Of a DNA stretch of 64,000 nt, positions 28,100 to 36,295 are shown in pieces. The number at the start of each line of letters is the position of its first letter. Position 1 is the stretch's first letter. The notes beneath the pieces are model-generated. The model saw nothing but the letters and a program-made list of their open reading frames with translations, did not search any database and was not told the DNA's origin. The DNA comes from Mucilaginibacter xinganensis (lineage in GTDB: Bacteria; Bacteroidota; Bacteroidia; Sphingobacteriales; Sphingobacteriaceae), in contig NZ_CP022743.1 in assembly GCF_002257585.1 (NCBI RefSeq), positions 2,356,001 to 2,420,000 of the forward strand, read 5' to 3'. Made by a program: the position numbers and the translations under genes.

Positions 28100-28594
28100 T
28101 TAATCTCTCATATTGATATATTGTAAAGGCTGCCCAAAGTCGTCTTTTCGGCAAAGACTGATAACAGCTTGAAGATCATCTATCTTTTTAGCCTGCACAC
28201 GTACCTGGTCCTCCATTATGGATGCCTGGACTTTTAGCCCGCTGTCTTTTATTTTTTTAACTATTTTTTTTGCAGCTTCCTTATCAATGCCCTCTTTTAT
28301 CTTTATTTCCTTACGGAGCATATTGCCGGAAACGGATTGTACGTTGCCGTCTAAATCCAAAGCTTTTGGGTCGAGTTGTTGTTTTACCATACGGCTGATG
28401 ATGGAATCGCTGATAGCTTTTAACCGCATATCATTTTCGGTTACCACAGTAATGGTATTGGTTTTCTTATCCAGGTCGATGGTGCTTTTTGAGTCGTTGA
28501 AGTCATAACGGTTCAAAATTTCTTTTTTCGCAATGTTAATTGCATTATCAAGCGTCTGGCCGTCTATCTTGCTTACAATATCAAAGGTTGGCAT
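28100..28594 (-). CDS. YajQ family nucleotide-binding protein
   Basis: A 164-residue YajQ/DUF520 protein. It starts at 28594 with the typical MPTFDIVSKIDGQ; the upstream in-frame ATG is not a plausible start for the family. The KKIVKKIKDSGLKVQASIMEDQVRVQAKKIDDLQ region and the C-terminal DFGQPLQYINMRD are the family hallmarks. YajQ binds nucleotides and, in some bacteria, cyclic di-GMP. Transcribed alone and divergent from ppk. Confidence 0.95.
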   Translation of the reverse strand: MPTFDIVSKIDGQTLDNAINIAKKEILNRYDFNDSKSTIDLDKKTNTITVVTENDMRLKAISDSIISRMVKQQLDPKALDLDGNVQSVSGNMLRKEIKIKEGIDKEAAKKIVKKIKDSGLKVQASIMEDQVRVQAKKIDDLQAVISLCRKDDFGQPLQYINMRD

Positions 28595-28832
28595 ATTAAA
28601 GGTAAATTTGTGTAGGGCAAAGTTAGTGTTTTTTAGTTTATGGTTGATTGTCTGTGGTTCATGGAAGCTCGGTAGGTGATATCTTTCCCAGCACAATCGC
28701 TGTCATGCATTAACTATCAATAGCGAACCATTTATAAACAATAAAAACATATTAAAACACCAATCAGTTAATATTAAGTTAACATTTAAATAAGCAGATT
28801 TGTAAAAGTGGCTGAAGGGCCTGTCTTTTTAT

Positions 28833-30881
28833 ATGGATAGTAAACACGTACCCTTAATTAATCGTGAAATAAGCTGGTTGTATTTTAATGACCGGGTTTT
28901 GCAGGAGGCCGCAGATCCGAGCGTGCCGCTGATCGACCGGATAAAGTTCCTGGCTATATTTTCGTCTAACCTTGACGAGTTTTACCGGGTAAGGGTCGCT
29001 ACGCTAAGCAGGTTGGCCAATCTGAATGAAAAGGCCAAAGAGATTTTGGGTTATAATCCCAAAAAGATCCTGAACCAGATTAAAAACATCGTAGTGCGGC
29101 AGGAGCGGAAGTTTAACAATTTGTACGAAAATATAATCGTTAAGCAACTGGCCGAAGAAAAGATCTTTATTCTGAATGATAAACAGTTAAATGTAAGCAG
29201 GGGGGAGTTTGTGAAGCGGTATTTCAGGGAAAGTTTGCTGGCAACATTAGTTCCCATTATGCTTGATGAAAGCCTGCCGTTGCCTGAGCTTCGCGACCGC
29301 GCCATTTATTTTTTTGTGAAGCTCACAAAAAATAAGAAATCGCGGCTGGCGCTTATTGAATTCCCCGATTCGCTTTCAAGGTTTATTGTTTTGCCCGAGA
29401 CCAATAATCTAAAGTTTATCATTTTGTTGGATGATATCATCAGGTACAGCCTTGAAGACATATTTTTCATTTTTGAGCATGATTCAATTGAAGCTTATTC
29501 TATCCAGCTAACCCGCGATGCTGAACTAGACCTGGATAAAGAGGTAAGTGAAAAGTTTATTGATTCGTTATCAAAAAGTCTTCAAAAACGCAAAAAAGGT
29601 AAACCGATGCGTTTATTGTATGACTCTGAAATGCCACTGGATATGTTGAAATATCTGGTGAATAAAATGGGACTGAACGGCGAAAGTTTAATCCCCGGCA
29701 ATCGCTACCATAACTTTAAGAATTTTATTTCATTCCCTAATGTTGGGCGCCCTGAACTGGAATATGAAAAAAGCATCCCTTTGCCTGTTGATGGTTTATC
29801 ATTTGGCAAAAGCTTAATGGGAATGATCGCGAAAAAGGATTTTCTTATTAGTACCCCTTACCAATCATACGATTACGTGATCCATTTTTTACGTGAGGCG
29901 GCCATCGACCCTAAGGTAAAGGAAATCAGTATTGCTGTTTATCGCCTTGCAGAAAACTCACGTATAATGCACGCGCTGATGAGCGCAGCAAAAAATGGAA
30001 AAAAGGTTACCTGTTTGGTTGAGTTAAGGGCAAGGTTTGATGAACAAAACAATATCTCGTGGAGCCGGAGGCTGGAAGAAGAGGGTGTTACGGTGCTATA
30101 TGGTATTGAAGGTTATAAGGTGCATTCAAAAATATGCCTGGTAATGCGAACCGAAAAAGAAAAGCCGGCGTATTATGCGTGTTTATCTACCGGGAACTTC
30201 AATGAAAAAACCGCCCGCATGTACGCCGATCATACCCTGCTTACCTCCAATAAAAAAATAACAGCGGATCTCATTGATGTTTTTAAGGCACTGAGCAAAA
30301 ATAGTTTACCTAAAGGATTAAAAAATTTAATAGTATCGCCGATTGACGCGCGCCCGGCAATTTATAAACTGATAGACAATGAAATAAAGAATGCCAAAGC
30401 GGGTAAAAAGGCTTACATGATCTTAAAAATGAACAGCCTTGCCGATGAGCAAATGATAACCAAACTATACCAGGCCAGCAATGCGGGTGTGAAGATTCAG
30501 CTAATTATAAGAGGAATGTGCTGCCTTATTGCGGGCATGAAAGGTTACAGTGAAAATATTGAGGTGGTGAGTATAGTCGATAAATATCTTGAACACGCAC
30601 GCGTACATATATATTGCAATGGAGGTAATGAACTGATCTATCTAACCTCTGCCGATTTTATGACCCGTAATATTGATACCCGCGTTGAAGTTGGTTTCCC
30701 AATATATGATGAACAGCTAAAAAAAGAGATACGGGATATCATTGACCTGCAATTGGAGGATAACACCAAATCGCGCGAAATTAACAGCCACAATACCAAT
30801 AAATACCACAAAACACGTTCAGGTATCCCGCACCGAGCACAGGTAGATACTTACAATTACTTAAAATATAAAGCCCAATAA
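28833..30881 (+). CDS. ppk1: Polyphosphate kinase 1
   Basis: A 682-residue enzyme that reversibly polymerises the ATP gamma-phosphate into polyphosphate. All four PPK1 domains are present: the N-terminal helical part starting NREISWLYFNDRVLQEA, a middle domain, and two phospholipase D-like C-terminal domains. The phosphorylated His is His431 in GYKVHSKICLV, followed by STGNFNEKTARMYADHTLLTS. Length is normal for PPK1. The exopolyphosphatase gene begins 2 bp after its stop, so both directions of polyphosphate metabolism are cotranscribed. Confidence 0.96.
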   Translation: MDSKHVPLINREISWLYFNDRVLQEAADPSVPLIDRIKFLAIFSSNLDEFYRVRVATLSRLANLNEKAKEILGYNPKKILNQIKNIVVRQERKFNNLYENIIVKQLAEEKIFILNDKQLNVSRGEFVKRYFRESLLATLVPIMLDESLPLPELRDRAIYFFVKLTKNKKSRLALIEFPDSLSRFIVLPETNNLKFIILLDDIIRYSLEDIFFIFEHDSIEAYSIQLTRDAELDLDKEVSEKFIDSLSKSLQKRKKGKPMRLLYDSEMPLDMLKYLVNKMGLNGESLIPGNRYHNFKNFISFPNVGRPELEYEKSIPLPVDGLSFGKSLMGMIAKKDFLISTPYQSYDYVIHFLREAAIDPKVKEISIAVYRLAENSRIMHALMSAAKNGKKVTCLVELRARFDEQNNISWSRRLEEEGVTVLYGIEGYKVHSKICLVMRTEKEKPAYYACLSTGNFNEKTARMYADHTLLTSNKKITADLIDVFKALSKNSLPKGLKNLIVSPIDARPAIYKLIDNEIKNAKAGKKAYMILKMNSLADEQMITKLYQASNAGVKIQLIIRGMCCLIAGMKGYSENIEVVSIVDKYLEHARVHIYCNGGNELIYLTSADFMTRNIDTRVEVGFPIYDEQLKKEIRDIIDLQLEDNTKSREINSHNTNKYHKTRSGIPHRAQVDTYNYLKYKAQ

Positions 30882-30883
30882 AA

Positions 30884-31771
30884 TTGAGATACGCCGCTAT
30901 AGATATAGGTTCAAATGCAGTGCGCCTGCTTATTGCTGATATTATTGAAAACAATGGTTCGGTTTCGTTTAAAAAAAATACATTGATCCGGGTGCCGCTA
31001 CGGCTTGGCGATGATGCCTTTCTGGATAAACGGCTTTCTGATAAGAAGATTGCCGACCTGGTGAAAACCATGCAGGCATTTGGCAAACTCATGGAGGTAT
31101 ATAAAGTGGTTGATTATATGGCCTATGCAACGTCCGCAATGCGTGAAGCAAAAAACGGGGCTGAAGTGGTGGCGCAAATTAAAATTGATGCAGGTGTTGA
31201 TCTTGAAATTGTTCACGGGCAAAAGGAAGCCGGGATGATATATGCCAGCCATCCTGATCAAACCATTGATAAGAGTAAGAACTACCTGTACATTGATGTA
31301 GGCGGCGGAAGTACAGAACTGTCATTTTTTTCATCAGGAGAAATGTGGGCCTCGAAGTCTTTTAATATCGGTACCATCCGGATGCTGGATAACCAGGATA
31401 CCGAAGAAACCTGGAATGATATGAAAGAATTTATCAGGGACAATACCAAACAGTTTAAGCTAATTTCCGGCATCGGAACGGGCGGGAATATCAATAAATT
31501 GTATAAGTTATCGGAAGAGAAAGATAAAGCGCCCCTAAGTTTTGGAAAATTGAAATCTCTTTATAGTTATTTGACTTCATTTTCGCTTAAGGACAGGATC
31601 AATGTACTCGGTTTGAACCAGGACAGAGCAGATGTAATTATCCCCGCTTGTGAAATATATTTAACGGTTATGAAATGGGCTAATATCAAAAATATATATG
31701 TCCCAACTGTTGGTTTGGTTGATGGTATCATTCAAACGCTTATCGAAAAAAACTTTCCAAAAGCAGGTTAA
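30884..31771 (+). CDS. ppx: Exopolyphosphatase (Ppx/GppA family), short form
   Basis: A 295-residue Ppx/GppA phosphatase of the actin-like fold with the phosphate loops AIDIGSNAVRLLIADI and YIDVGGGSTELSFF and the IGTGGNINKL segment. At 295 residues it has the two actin-like domains and lacks the C-terminal HD-type extension of E. coli Ppx. It removes terminal phosphates from polyphosphate or the 5'-phosphate of pppGpp. The start is the TTG at 30884; no ATG lies nearby, and 2 bp separate it from the ppk1 stop. Translation may depend on coupling to ppk1 (inference). Confidence 0.93.
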   Translation: MRYAAIDIGSNAVRLLIADIIENNGSVSFKKNTLIRVPLRLGDDAFLDKRLSDKKIADLVKTMQAFGKLMEVYKVVDYMAYATSAMREAKNGAEVVAQIKIDAGVDLEIVHGQKEAGMIYASHPDQTIDKSKNYLYIDVGGGSTELSFFSSGEMWASKSFNIGTIRMLDNQDTEETWNDMKEFIRDNTKQFKLISGIGTGGNINKLYKLSEEKDKAPLSFGKLKSLYSYLTSFSLKDRINVLGLNQDRADVIIPACEIYLTVMKWANIKNIYVPTVGLVDGIIQTLIEKNFPKAG

Positions 31772-31812
31772 ATTTATTTAAAGAAATTATTTAAAAATTA
31801 AAAAACTGTTAG

Positions 31813-31820
31813 TACATTTG
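31813..31820 (+). promoter_or_regulatory. TAnnTTTG promoter box between ppx and ubiX
   Basis: TACATTTG, a perfect -7 box of the Bacteroidota type, with no good TTTG at the usual upstream spacing. Transcription would start near 31826, just before two hairpins and a terminator. Confidence 0.4.
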
Positions 31821-31825
31821 TAGTG

Positions 31826-31891
31826 CCCTCTCAAAGGGCATGTTTTTCATAGGTAGATGTAGGGTCGAGTATTTATATTCGACCCTTTTTT
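31826..31891 (+). ncRNA. Candidate small RNA or attenuator leader ahead of ubiX
   Basis: A promoter-like box is followed by a small hairpin (GCCC...GGGC) and then a perfect 8-bp terminator stem (AGGGTCGA at 31861-31868 with TCGACCCT at 31879-31886) plus a run of T residues. The segment of about 65 nt is self-contained and could be a small RNA, an attenuator for ubiX, or simply the terminator of ppx. The terminator part is certain; the RNA is inferred. Confidence 0.35.
31861..31891 (+). terminator. Intrinsic terminator between ppx and ubiX
   Basis: Perfect 8-bp stem AGGGTCGA/TCGACCCT with a 10-base loop and a T tract, 36 bp before the ubiX ATG. Confidence 0.88.
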
Positions 31892-31926
31892 ATGCCTTTT
31901 AACTTCAATTAACCGGTTTTATTAAA

Positions 31927-32502
31927 ATGGATACGAAGAAAAAGATTGTTGTTGCAATAACCGGTGCAAGCGGTTCTGTATATGCTAAGTTGCTGTTGCA
32001 GCAATTGCAACATTTAAGTGAGCAAATAGCTGAAGTTGCTGTTGTTATGTCTGACAACGCTAAAGAAGTTTGGCGGTTTGAACTTGATAACGAGGAATAT
32101 AATGACCTTCCTTATAAGATATATGGTAAGATGGACTTTATGGCGCCATTTGCGTCAGGCTCTGCCCGGTTTGATACGATGGTAATAGTTCCTTGTTCAA
32201 TGGGAACACTCGGCCGCATTGCTTCGGGGATTTCAGATGACCTGATAACCCGCGCCGCAGATGTGATGTTAAAAGAACGCCGGAGACTGATCCTGGTTGC
32301 GCGCGACACACCTCTTAACCTAATCCATATCCGTAACATGGCGACAGTTACAGAGGCCGGAGCGATTATTTGTCCGGCAATACCCTCGTTCTACAGTAAG
32401 CCTAAAACAATTGAAGATCTGGCAATGACGGTTGTAAATCGTGTTATTGACCTGATTGGTTTGGATAATGCCAGTTACAGATGGAGTGAAAGCGCGGGAT
32501 AA
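31927..32502 (+). CDS. ubiX: Flavin prenyltransferase UbiX
   Basis: A 191-residue Rossmann-fold flavoprotein that prenylates reduced FMN to make the cofactor for UbiD-type decarboxylases. The FMN-binding N-terminus AITGASGSVYAKLL, MAPFASGSARFDTMVIVPCSMGTLGRIASG and the ERRRLILVARDTPLNLIHIRNM segments are those of UbiX. Length is normal. No ubiD gene is adjacent. It is preceded by a terminator and possible leader RNA. Confidence 0.95.
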   Translation: MDTKKKIVVAITGASGSVYAKLLLQQLQHLSEQIAEVAVVMSDNAKEVWRFELDNEEYNDLPYKIYGKMDFMAPFASGSARFDTMVIVPCSMGTLGRIASGISDDLITRAADVMLKERRRLILVARDTPLNLIHIRNMATVTEAGAIICPAIPSFYSKPKTIEDLAMTVVNRVIDLIGLDNASYRWSESAG

Positions 32503-32612
32503 GTATAATATCCTTCCCCAGTATCATTCTGTACAAAGGAATGTAATGGTTAGATAGCAGGTAGCTTTTTATAATACCATATTTAACTGACATAAAAAGT
32601 ACTGCAATTAAT

Positions 32613-32620
32613 TACATTTG
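32613..32620 (+). promoter_or_regulatory. TAnnTTTG box upstream of ribE
   Basis: TACATTTG, 40 bp before the ribE ATG, matches the -7 consensus. No TTTG at the usual distance upstream and no FMN riboswitch-like sequence was seen. Confidence 0.35.
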
Positions 32621-32660
32621 CGCAATTCAAAAAAATCCCGGTAAAGGGTTAAGTGGGAAT

Positions 32661-33245
32661 ATGTTTACAGGAATAATAGAGACTTTAGGCTTAATAACCG
32701 ATTTAAGGCACGATCAGGGTAACCTGCATATTACTGTTGAATCATCAATAGCTGCCGAATTGAAAATTGATCAGTCTGTTGCGCACAATGGGGTGTGTTT
32801 AACAGTTATTGCGCTGGCCGACGGGAAGCATACAGTGACGGCAATTGAAGAAACTTTAAGTAAGACCAACCTGGGCCTTCTTAAAACCGGCGACCTGGTA
32901 AACCTGGAACGTTGCATGCAAATGAATGCCAGGCTTGATGGCCATATTGTACAGGGGCATGTTGATCAAACAGCAACCTGTATTGCTTACAAAGAGCTGG
33001 ACGGCAGTTGGGAATATACCTTCGAATATGATTCGGTTAACGGAAATGTAACAGTTGAAAAAGGCTCTATCTGTGTAAATGGCATTAGCCTTACGGTAGT
33101 TAACGCTCGTAATAACAGTTTCTCAGTTGCGATAATCCCTTACACCTTTGAACATACTAACCTGCAGCATGTGCGCGAGGGATCAGTAGTAAACCTGGAG
33201 TTTGATATTATAGGCAAATACGTTGCACGATTAATGCAACGCTAA
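32661..33245 (+). CDS. ribE: Riboflavin synthase alpha subunit
   Basis: A 194-residue enzyme that dismutates two 6,7-dimethyl-8-ribityllumazine molecules to riboflavin. Two lumazine-binding domains are recognisable: the first starts MFTGIIETLG and has the VAHNGVCLTV motif and the MNARLDGHIVQGHVD linker; the second repeats the pattern with KGSICVNGISLTVV and IIPYTFEHTNLQ. Length is normal. It is not next to other rib genes. Its stop overlaps the end of the convergent TPR gene by 4 bp. Confidence 0.97.
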   Translation: MFTGIIETLGLITDLRHDQGNLHITVESSIAAELKIDQSVAHNGVCLTVIALADGKHTVTAIEETLSKTNLGLLKTGDLVNLERCMQMNARLDGHIVQGHVDQTATCIAYKELDGSWEYTFEYDSVNGNVTVEKGSICVNGISLTVVNARNNSFSVAIIPYTFEHTNLQHVREGSVVNLEFDIIGKYVARLMQR

Positions 33246-34384
33246 TTCTTTAACTCATCTATCCTGCTTTTAACATAGGCTATGTAGGTTTGTTGTTTGC
33301 CGCGAGGATTTGATGCCAGGAATTTTCTGTAATAAATACGGGCATTCTTTTTGTCATGCAATTTGGTGTCATACAAGTTAGCCAGTAAATAATACAATAT
33401 TGGTCCATCTTTAAACTGTAAAGCTTTTTCGTAAGCCATTGCTGCTTTTTTATTCTTATTTAGTTTTACTTCGCAATCGGCAATTTCGCCGTAATAGGTG
33501 GCAATATTGTCTGAAATTCCCTGCACTATAGCCAGGTTTAAAAAATAAATGGCCTGCCGGTTATCTTTAAGCGCTTTATAACAAAGGGCTGTATAATAAT
33601 CAGTGTATTCGGTTTGTTCCATACCGTGTAGTCCGGCTAATGTTTCGGCTCCGCATACATAATTATTCATATTATAATAAGCGATTCCTAGTTTGGTTAG
33701 GATCATGGCATTTGACGAACCAAGTTGAATAAGCCGGTTACAAATGGCTATGGTTTCGGGCCATTTGCTTTCACTATAGGTTAGTTTTACAGTGCTTAAA
33801 AGGATGATCACATTGTCAGGGTCCGTTTCTGCAGCTTTATTCAGCACTTTAAGCGCCTTGTCAAAGTGTTTTAGTGCGGTATAAAAATCACCTAATTCAC
33901 TCGCTACATCAACATCGGCCGGGTTTATCCGGTTAGCATGTTCAAAATAACCAATTGCGCCTAATGTGTCGTTTTTTCGCTCTGCGAGGCTTGCCAGCTG
34001 AGTGTAAGCGGAGAAATTGCTGGTATCCCGCGATACAATCTGTTTGTAAAATTGTTCTGCTTTTGGGTAATTGCCACGTCTTAAGTTTATGCCTGCCATA
34101 TTGAAGAGGATGGTGTAGTTACTTGTATCCATTTCGTAGGCCCGCTGGTAATAACCCTCAGCATCCTGCAGTTTATTTGCCATTTGCGAAGCATACGCTA
34201 AACGGGAGAGGATTTTCAGGTCCGTAACAGGCTCGGGGAAGTTTTTCTTAAGATATAAAGCAGCGTCGTTATAACGCTGGCTTTGAAAATATTCCATCAA
34301 CTGAGCATCGTCAATTTTATTTTGCTGGGCCGATGCACTAATGAAGGCGCATAGGATGAGGATGGATGTAAAGATGCTTTTCAT
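33242..34384 (-). CDS. Exported tetratricopeptide repeat protein
   Basis: A 380-residue protein with a signal peptide (cleavage near ASAQQ). Residues 30-370 form roughly nine TPR units (for example ADVDVASELGDFYTALKHFDKALKVLNKA; NAMILTKLGIAYYNMNNYVCGAETL). Such proteins act as periplasmic scaffolds. It is convergent with ribE, overlapping its stop by 4 bp, and divergent from the small helical protein gene downstream. No further functional clue is visible. Confidence 0.85.
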   Translation of the reverse strand: MKSIFTSILILCAFISASAQQNKIDDAQLMEYFQSQRYNDAALYLKKNFPEPVTDLKILSRLAYASQMANKLQDAEGYYQRAYEMDTSNYTILFNMAGINLRRGNYPKAEQFYKQIVSRDTSNFSAYTQLASLAERKNDTLGAIGYFEHANRINPADVDVASELGDFYTALKHFDKALKVLNKAAETDPDNVIILLSTVKLTYSESKWPETIAICNRLIQLGSSNAMILTKLGIAYYNMNNYVCGAETLAGLHGMEQTEYTDYYTALCYKALKDNRQAIYFLNLAIVQGISDNIATYYGEIADCEVKLNKNKKAAMAYEKALQFKDGPILYYLLANLYDTKLHDKKNARIYYRKFLASNPRGKQQTYIAYVKSRIDELKN

Positions 34385-34479
34385 TCAACTAAATTATTAG
34401 TTATAAATCAAAAAACCAAATTTCAAACATTTTTTATCGTATCCTGTTATCTTATTATAATCATTAAAAACACAACATT

Positions 34480-34770
34480 ATGGATAAGTTAAAGAAATTT
34501 GGGTTAATGGAGAAAATTGTCCATGAACTGGAAGATTTAAAAAATAGTCAGCAGGCGATCATTCAAAAACTTGCTAAAATAGAGGTTGATAACATTGAGC
34601 TTGGCAATAAAAGGTTAGACAAAGATTTGCCTGATATGCACCAACGTGTGGCAGATAACCTTGATACTATAGCCAGCATCCTGGAAGATTTTGCTAATCA
34701 AACTGAAAGCTTCAGTGATAAAAACAATATAGCAGCACTGAAAGAACAGGAAGCCATAGCTAAAATATAG
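34480..34770 (+). CDS. Small helical hypothetical protein
   Basis: A 96-residue cytosolic protein without signal peptide. It is highly charged, and residues 5-50 are predicted to form a coiled coil with heptad-like leucine and isoleucine spacing (LEDLKNSQQAIIQKLAKIEVDNIELG). The second half has another amphipathic helix (VADNLDTIASILEDFANQTES). No family recognised. A strong terminator follows 13 bp after its stop. Coding bias and the clean ATG support it as a real gene. Confidence 0.7.
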   Translation: MDKLKKFGLMEKIVHELEDLKNSQQAIIQKLAKIEVDNIELGNKRLDKDLPDMHQRVADNLDTIASILEDFANQTESFSDKNNIAALKEQEAIAKI

Positions 34771-34783
34771 TAGAATTAAAGCT

Positions 34784-34829
34784 AAAAGGCGAAAGACAGA
34801 ATCTTAAAATTTTGTCTTTCGCCTTTTTA
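34784..34829. terminator. Strong terminator after the small helical protein gene
   Basis: A perfect 15-bp stem (AAAAGGCGAAAGACA with TGTCTTTCGCCTTTT) with a T tract on the plus strand and A tract on the other, thus bidirectional. Confidence 0.9.
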
Positions 34830-34847
34830 TTTAAATATGGGTCTGCT

Positions 34848-35210
34848 TTATTTTTTAACCGCCATATCCATATCCTCATTGTATTTTGTTGTCGCTTTAA
34901 GATAGTCTTTTCGTTTAACAAATTTAAGTGCATTACTATTGGCAGCCAATATAAGCTTCAAATTATCTTCATTCAACTTCATGATCGGGCCATCATTTAA
35001 TTGCACAGCAACTATGGTTCCTGGGTTAAATGCGGTTTTGTCGCTTTCACTTAAGTAAGAGTAAACGTTGATGGCTCCTTTTGTAACCTGGAACATCCAG
35101 CAGCTATCGCTGGGTAAACCTGTTAGAAAGATGGTTCCATTTACTTCGTCAGAACTCGCTATTCGGGTTATGGAGTAGGTTTCGTTAACGTATATCTTTT
35201 TTCCCGGCCC
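34848..35210 (-). pseudogene. Truncated gene remnant of an exported protein family
   Basis: An open frame of about 120 residues on the minus strand lacks any start codon near its beginning: it runs from just after an in-frame stop at about 35211 (SGPGKKIYVNETYSI... onward) to 34848. The only ATG is internal at 35096 (CWMFQV). No signal peptide or upstream coding continuation is visible in the neighbouring 150 bp. The 3' part is a coherent beta/helical tail ending NEDMDMAVKK. This looks like the C-terminal part of a decayed gene. The family is not recognised; a short real protein starting at 35096 (82 residues) is the alternative. Confidence 0.5.
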
Positions 35211-35377
35211 ACTTTAAACAAAAGGCAGTTTGGGCATTCTTTATTCATTTCGCTGCACTAATGTCATTTCCTGATTTACTGTATCGCCGGTGTGATTCCT
35301 ATCAGCGAATGATATGACCTTTATCATTTCGTTAAGCCAGCCTGTGGTGTAAACTTGCAAATATTAAAAAGCGCAAT

Positions 35378-35890
35378 ATGAAAGGGATTATTATTTACCA
35401 GGGTAAATACGGCGCCACTGAGCGGTATGCGCAATGGCTGAACGAATCATTACATTTATCCATCATGAAAGCAGGGGATGCTACACCAGAGATCCTGGCT
35501 GGTTATGATCTCATAATTTTGGGAAGTTCCGTGTACGTCGGTAAGCTGGTTATGCGTAAGTGGCTGGAGCAAAACCTCAGCCTGTTCACCGGTAAAAAAC
35601 TTATCATGTTTATAGTTTGTGGCACAACCTCCGAAAACAAGTCACAGCAACAGCAATTGATAAATAATAACCTTGACCCTTTGATCAGGAACACCACCAA
35701 GGTGTTTTTTCTGCCCGGCAGGTGTATAGTTTCCAAATTGTCATGGATGGACCGTGTTATTTTGAAAATGGGGGCTATGTTGGAAAAAGAGCCCGTAAAG
35801 AAAGCCGCTATGAATAAGGATTTTGATAGGATGGATAAAAAATACCTGGACAGTGTTATAACGGTGGCCGGGAGTTACCTGAACAAGTAA
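35378..35890 (+). CDS. Flavodoxin-domain protein, HemG-like
   Basis: A 170-residue flavodoxin-like protein. The FMN-phosphate loop YQGKYGATERYAQWL is at residues 7-21 and the second loop LGSSVYVGKLVMRKW is at about 48-62. The order and size match the flavodoxin family that includes HemG-type protoporphyrinogen oxidase and related menaquinone-dependent enzymes, though I cannot separate these. No signal peptide, so cytosolic or membrane-associated. It is monocistronic, next to a gene remnant. Confidence 0.8.
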   Translation: MKGIIIYQGKYGATERYAQWLNESLHLSIMKAGDATPEILAGYDLIILGSSVYVGKLVMRKWLEQNLSLFTGKKLIMFIVCGTTSENKSQQQQLINNNLDPLIRNTTKVFFLPGRCIVSKLSWMDRVILKMGAMLEKEPVKKAAMNKDFDRMDKKYLDSVITVAGSYLNK

Positions 35891-36049
35891 GTGGCGACCG
35901 CCCCCCCTCTAAAATTCAACGTAAAAAGATCCATCGGGGTGCCGGCGAAATAAAACGAAGACGGGTAACATTCCGCTAATAAGCCAACCCGGAGCCTTGA
36001 TGAGTTACGCAAACTGCGACGGGATGTGTAAAACCAACATAATTTTAAT

Positions 36050-36061
36050 GTGGTCGCACAC
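36050..36061. promoter_or_regulatory. Candidate LacI-type operator, copy 1
   Basis: GTGGTCGCACAC, matching GTGnnCGnnCAC shared with the copies downstream, enclosed by the longer dyad CCAACAT...ATGTTGG. It is about 200 bp before the LacI promoter box. Confidence 0.4.
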
Positions 36062-36258
36062 ATGTTGGCGTGTGATTTTTGCTGTATTTAATAAGCTTGC
36101 GCCAGTATTAAAGGTGTTTCTGTTTAAAGTAACACTATTATTCTTCGCCGGTAACAGCTTTAATGGGCGAAAAAAAAGAACTTTTTAGTAGGGCCTTAAT
36201 ACTTACAATTTACTTTTAGAACTATGATGCGCCACTGTCTCTTCAATATATAATACGC

Positions 36259-36266
36259 TATATTTG
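36259..36266 (+). promoter_or_regulatory. -7 promoter box of the LacI-family gene
   Basis: TATATTTG matches TAnnTTTG, 30 bp before the ATG at 36296. Confidence 0.5.
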
Positions 36267-36295
36267 CATGGTTTTTATAACTATCTTGTATTGAA

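Larger units (their letters stand above)
35891..36295. other. Intergenic region, 405 bp, upstream of the LacI-family gene
   Basis: No credible gene. It contains a nested inverted repeat at 36034-36068 (CCAACAT...ATGTTGG enclosing a GTGnnCGnnCAC motif at 36050) and the promoter box of the LacI-family gene at 36259. The first part, next to the flavodoxin stop, has a C-rich stretch without visible function. Confidence 0.6.

Noticed and set aside
32503..32660. Possible FMN riboswitch before ribE
   Set aside because: None of the conserved FMN-aptamer core sequence is visible in the 158-bp leader.
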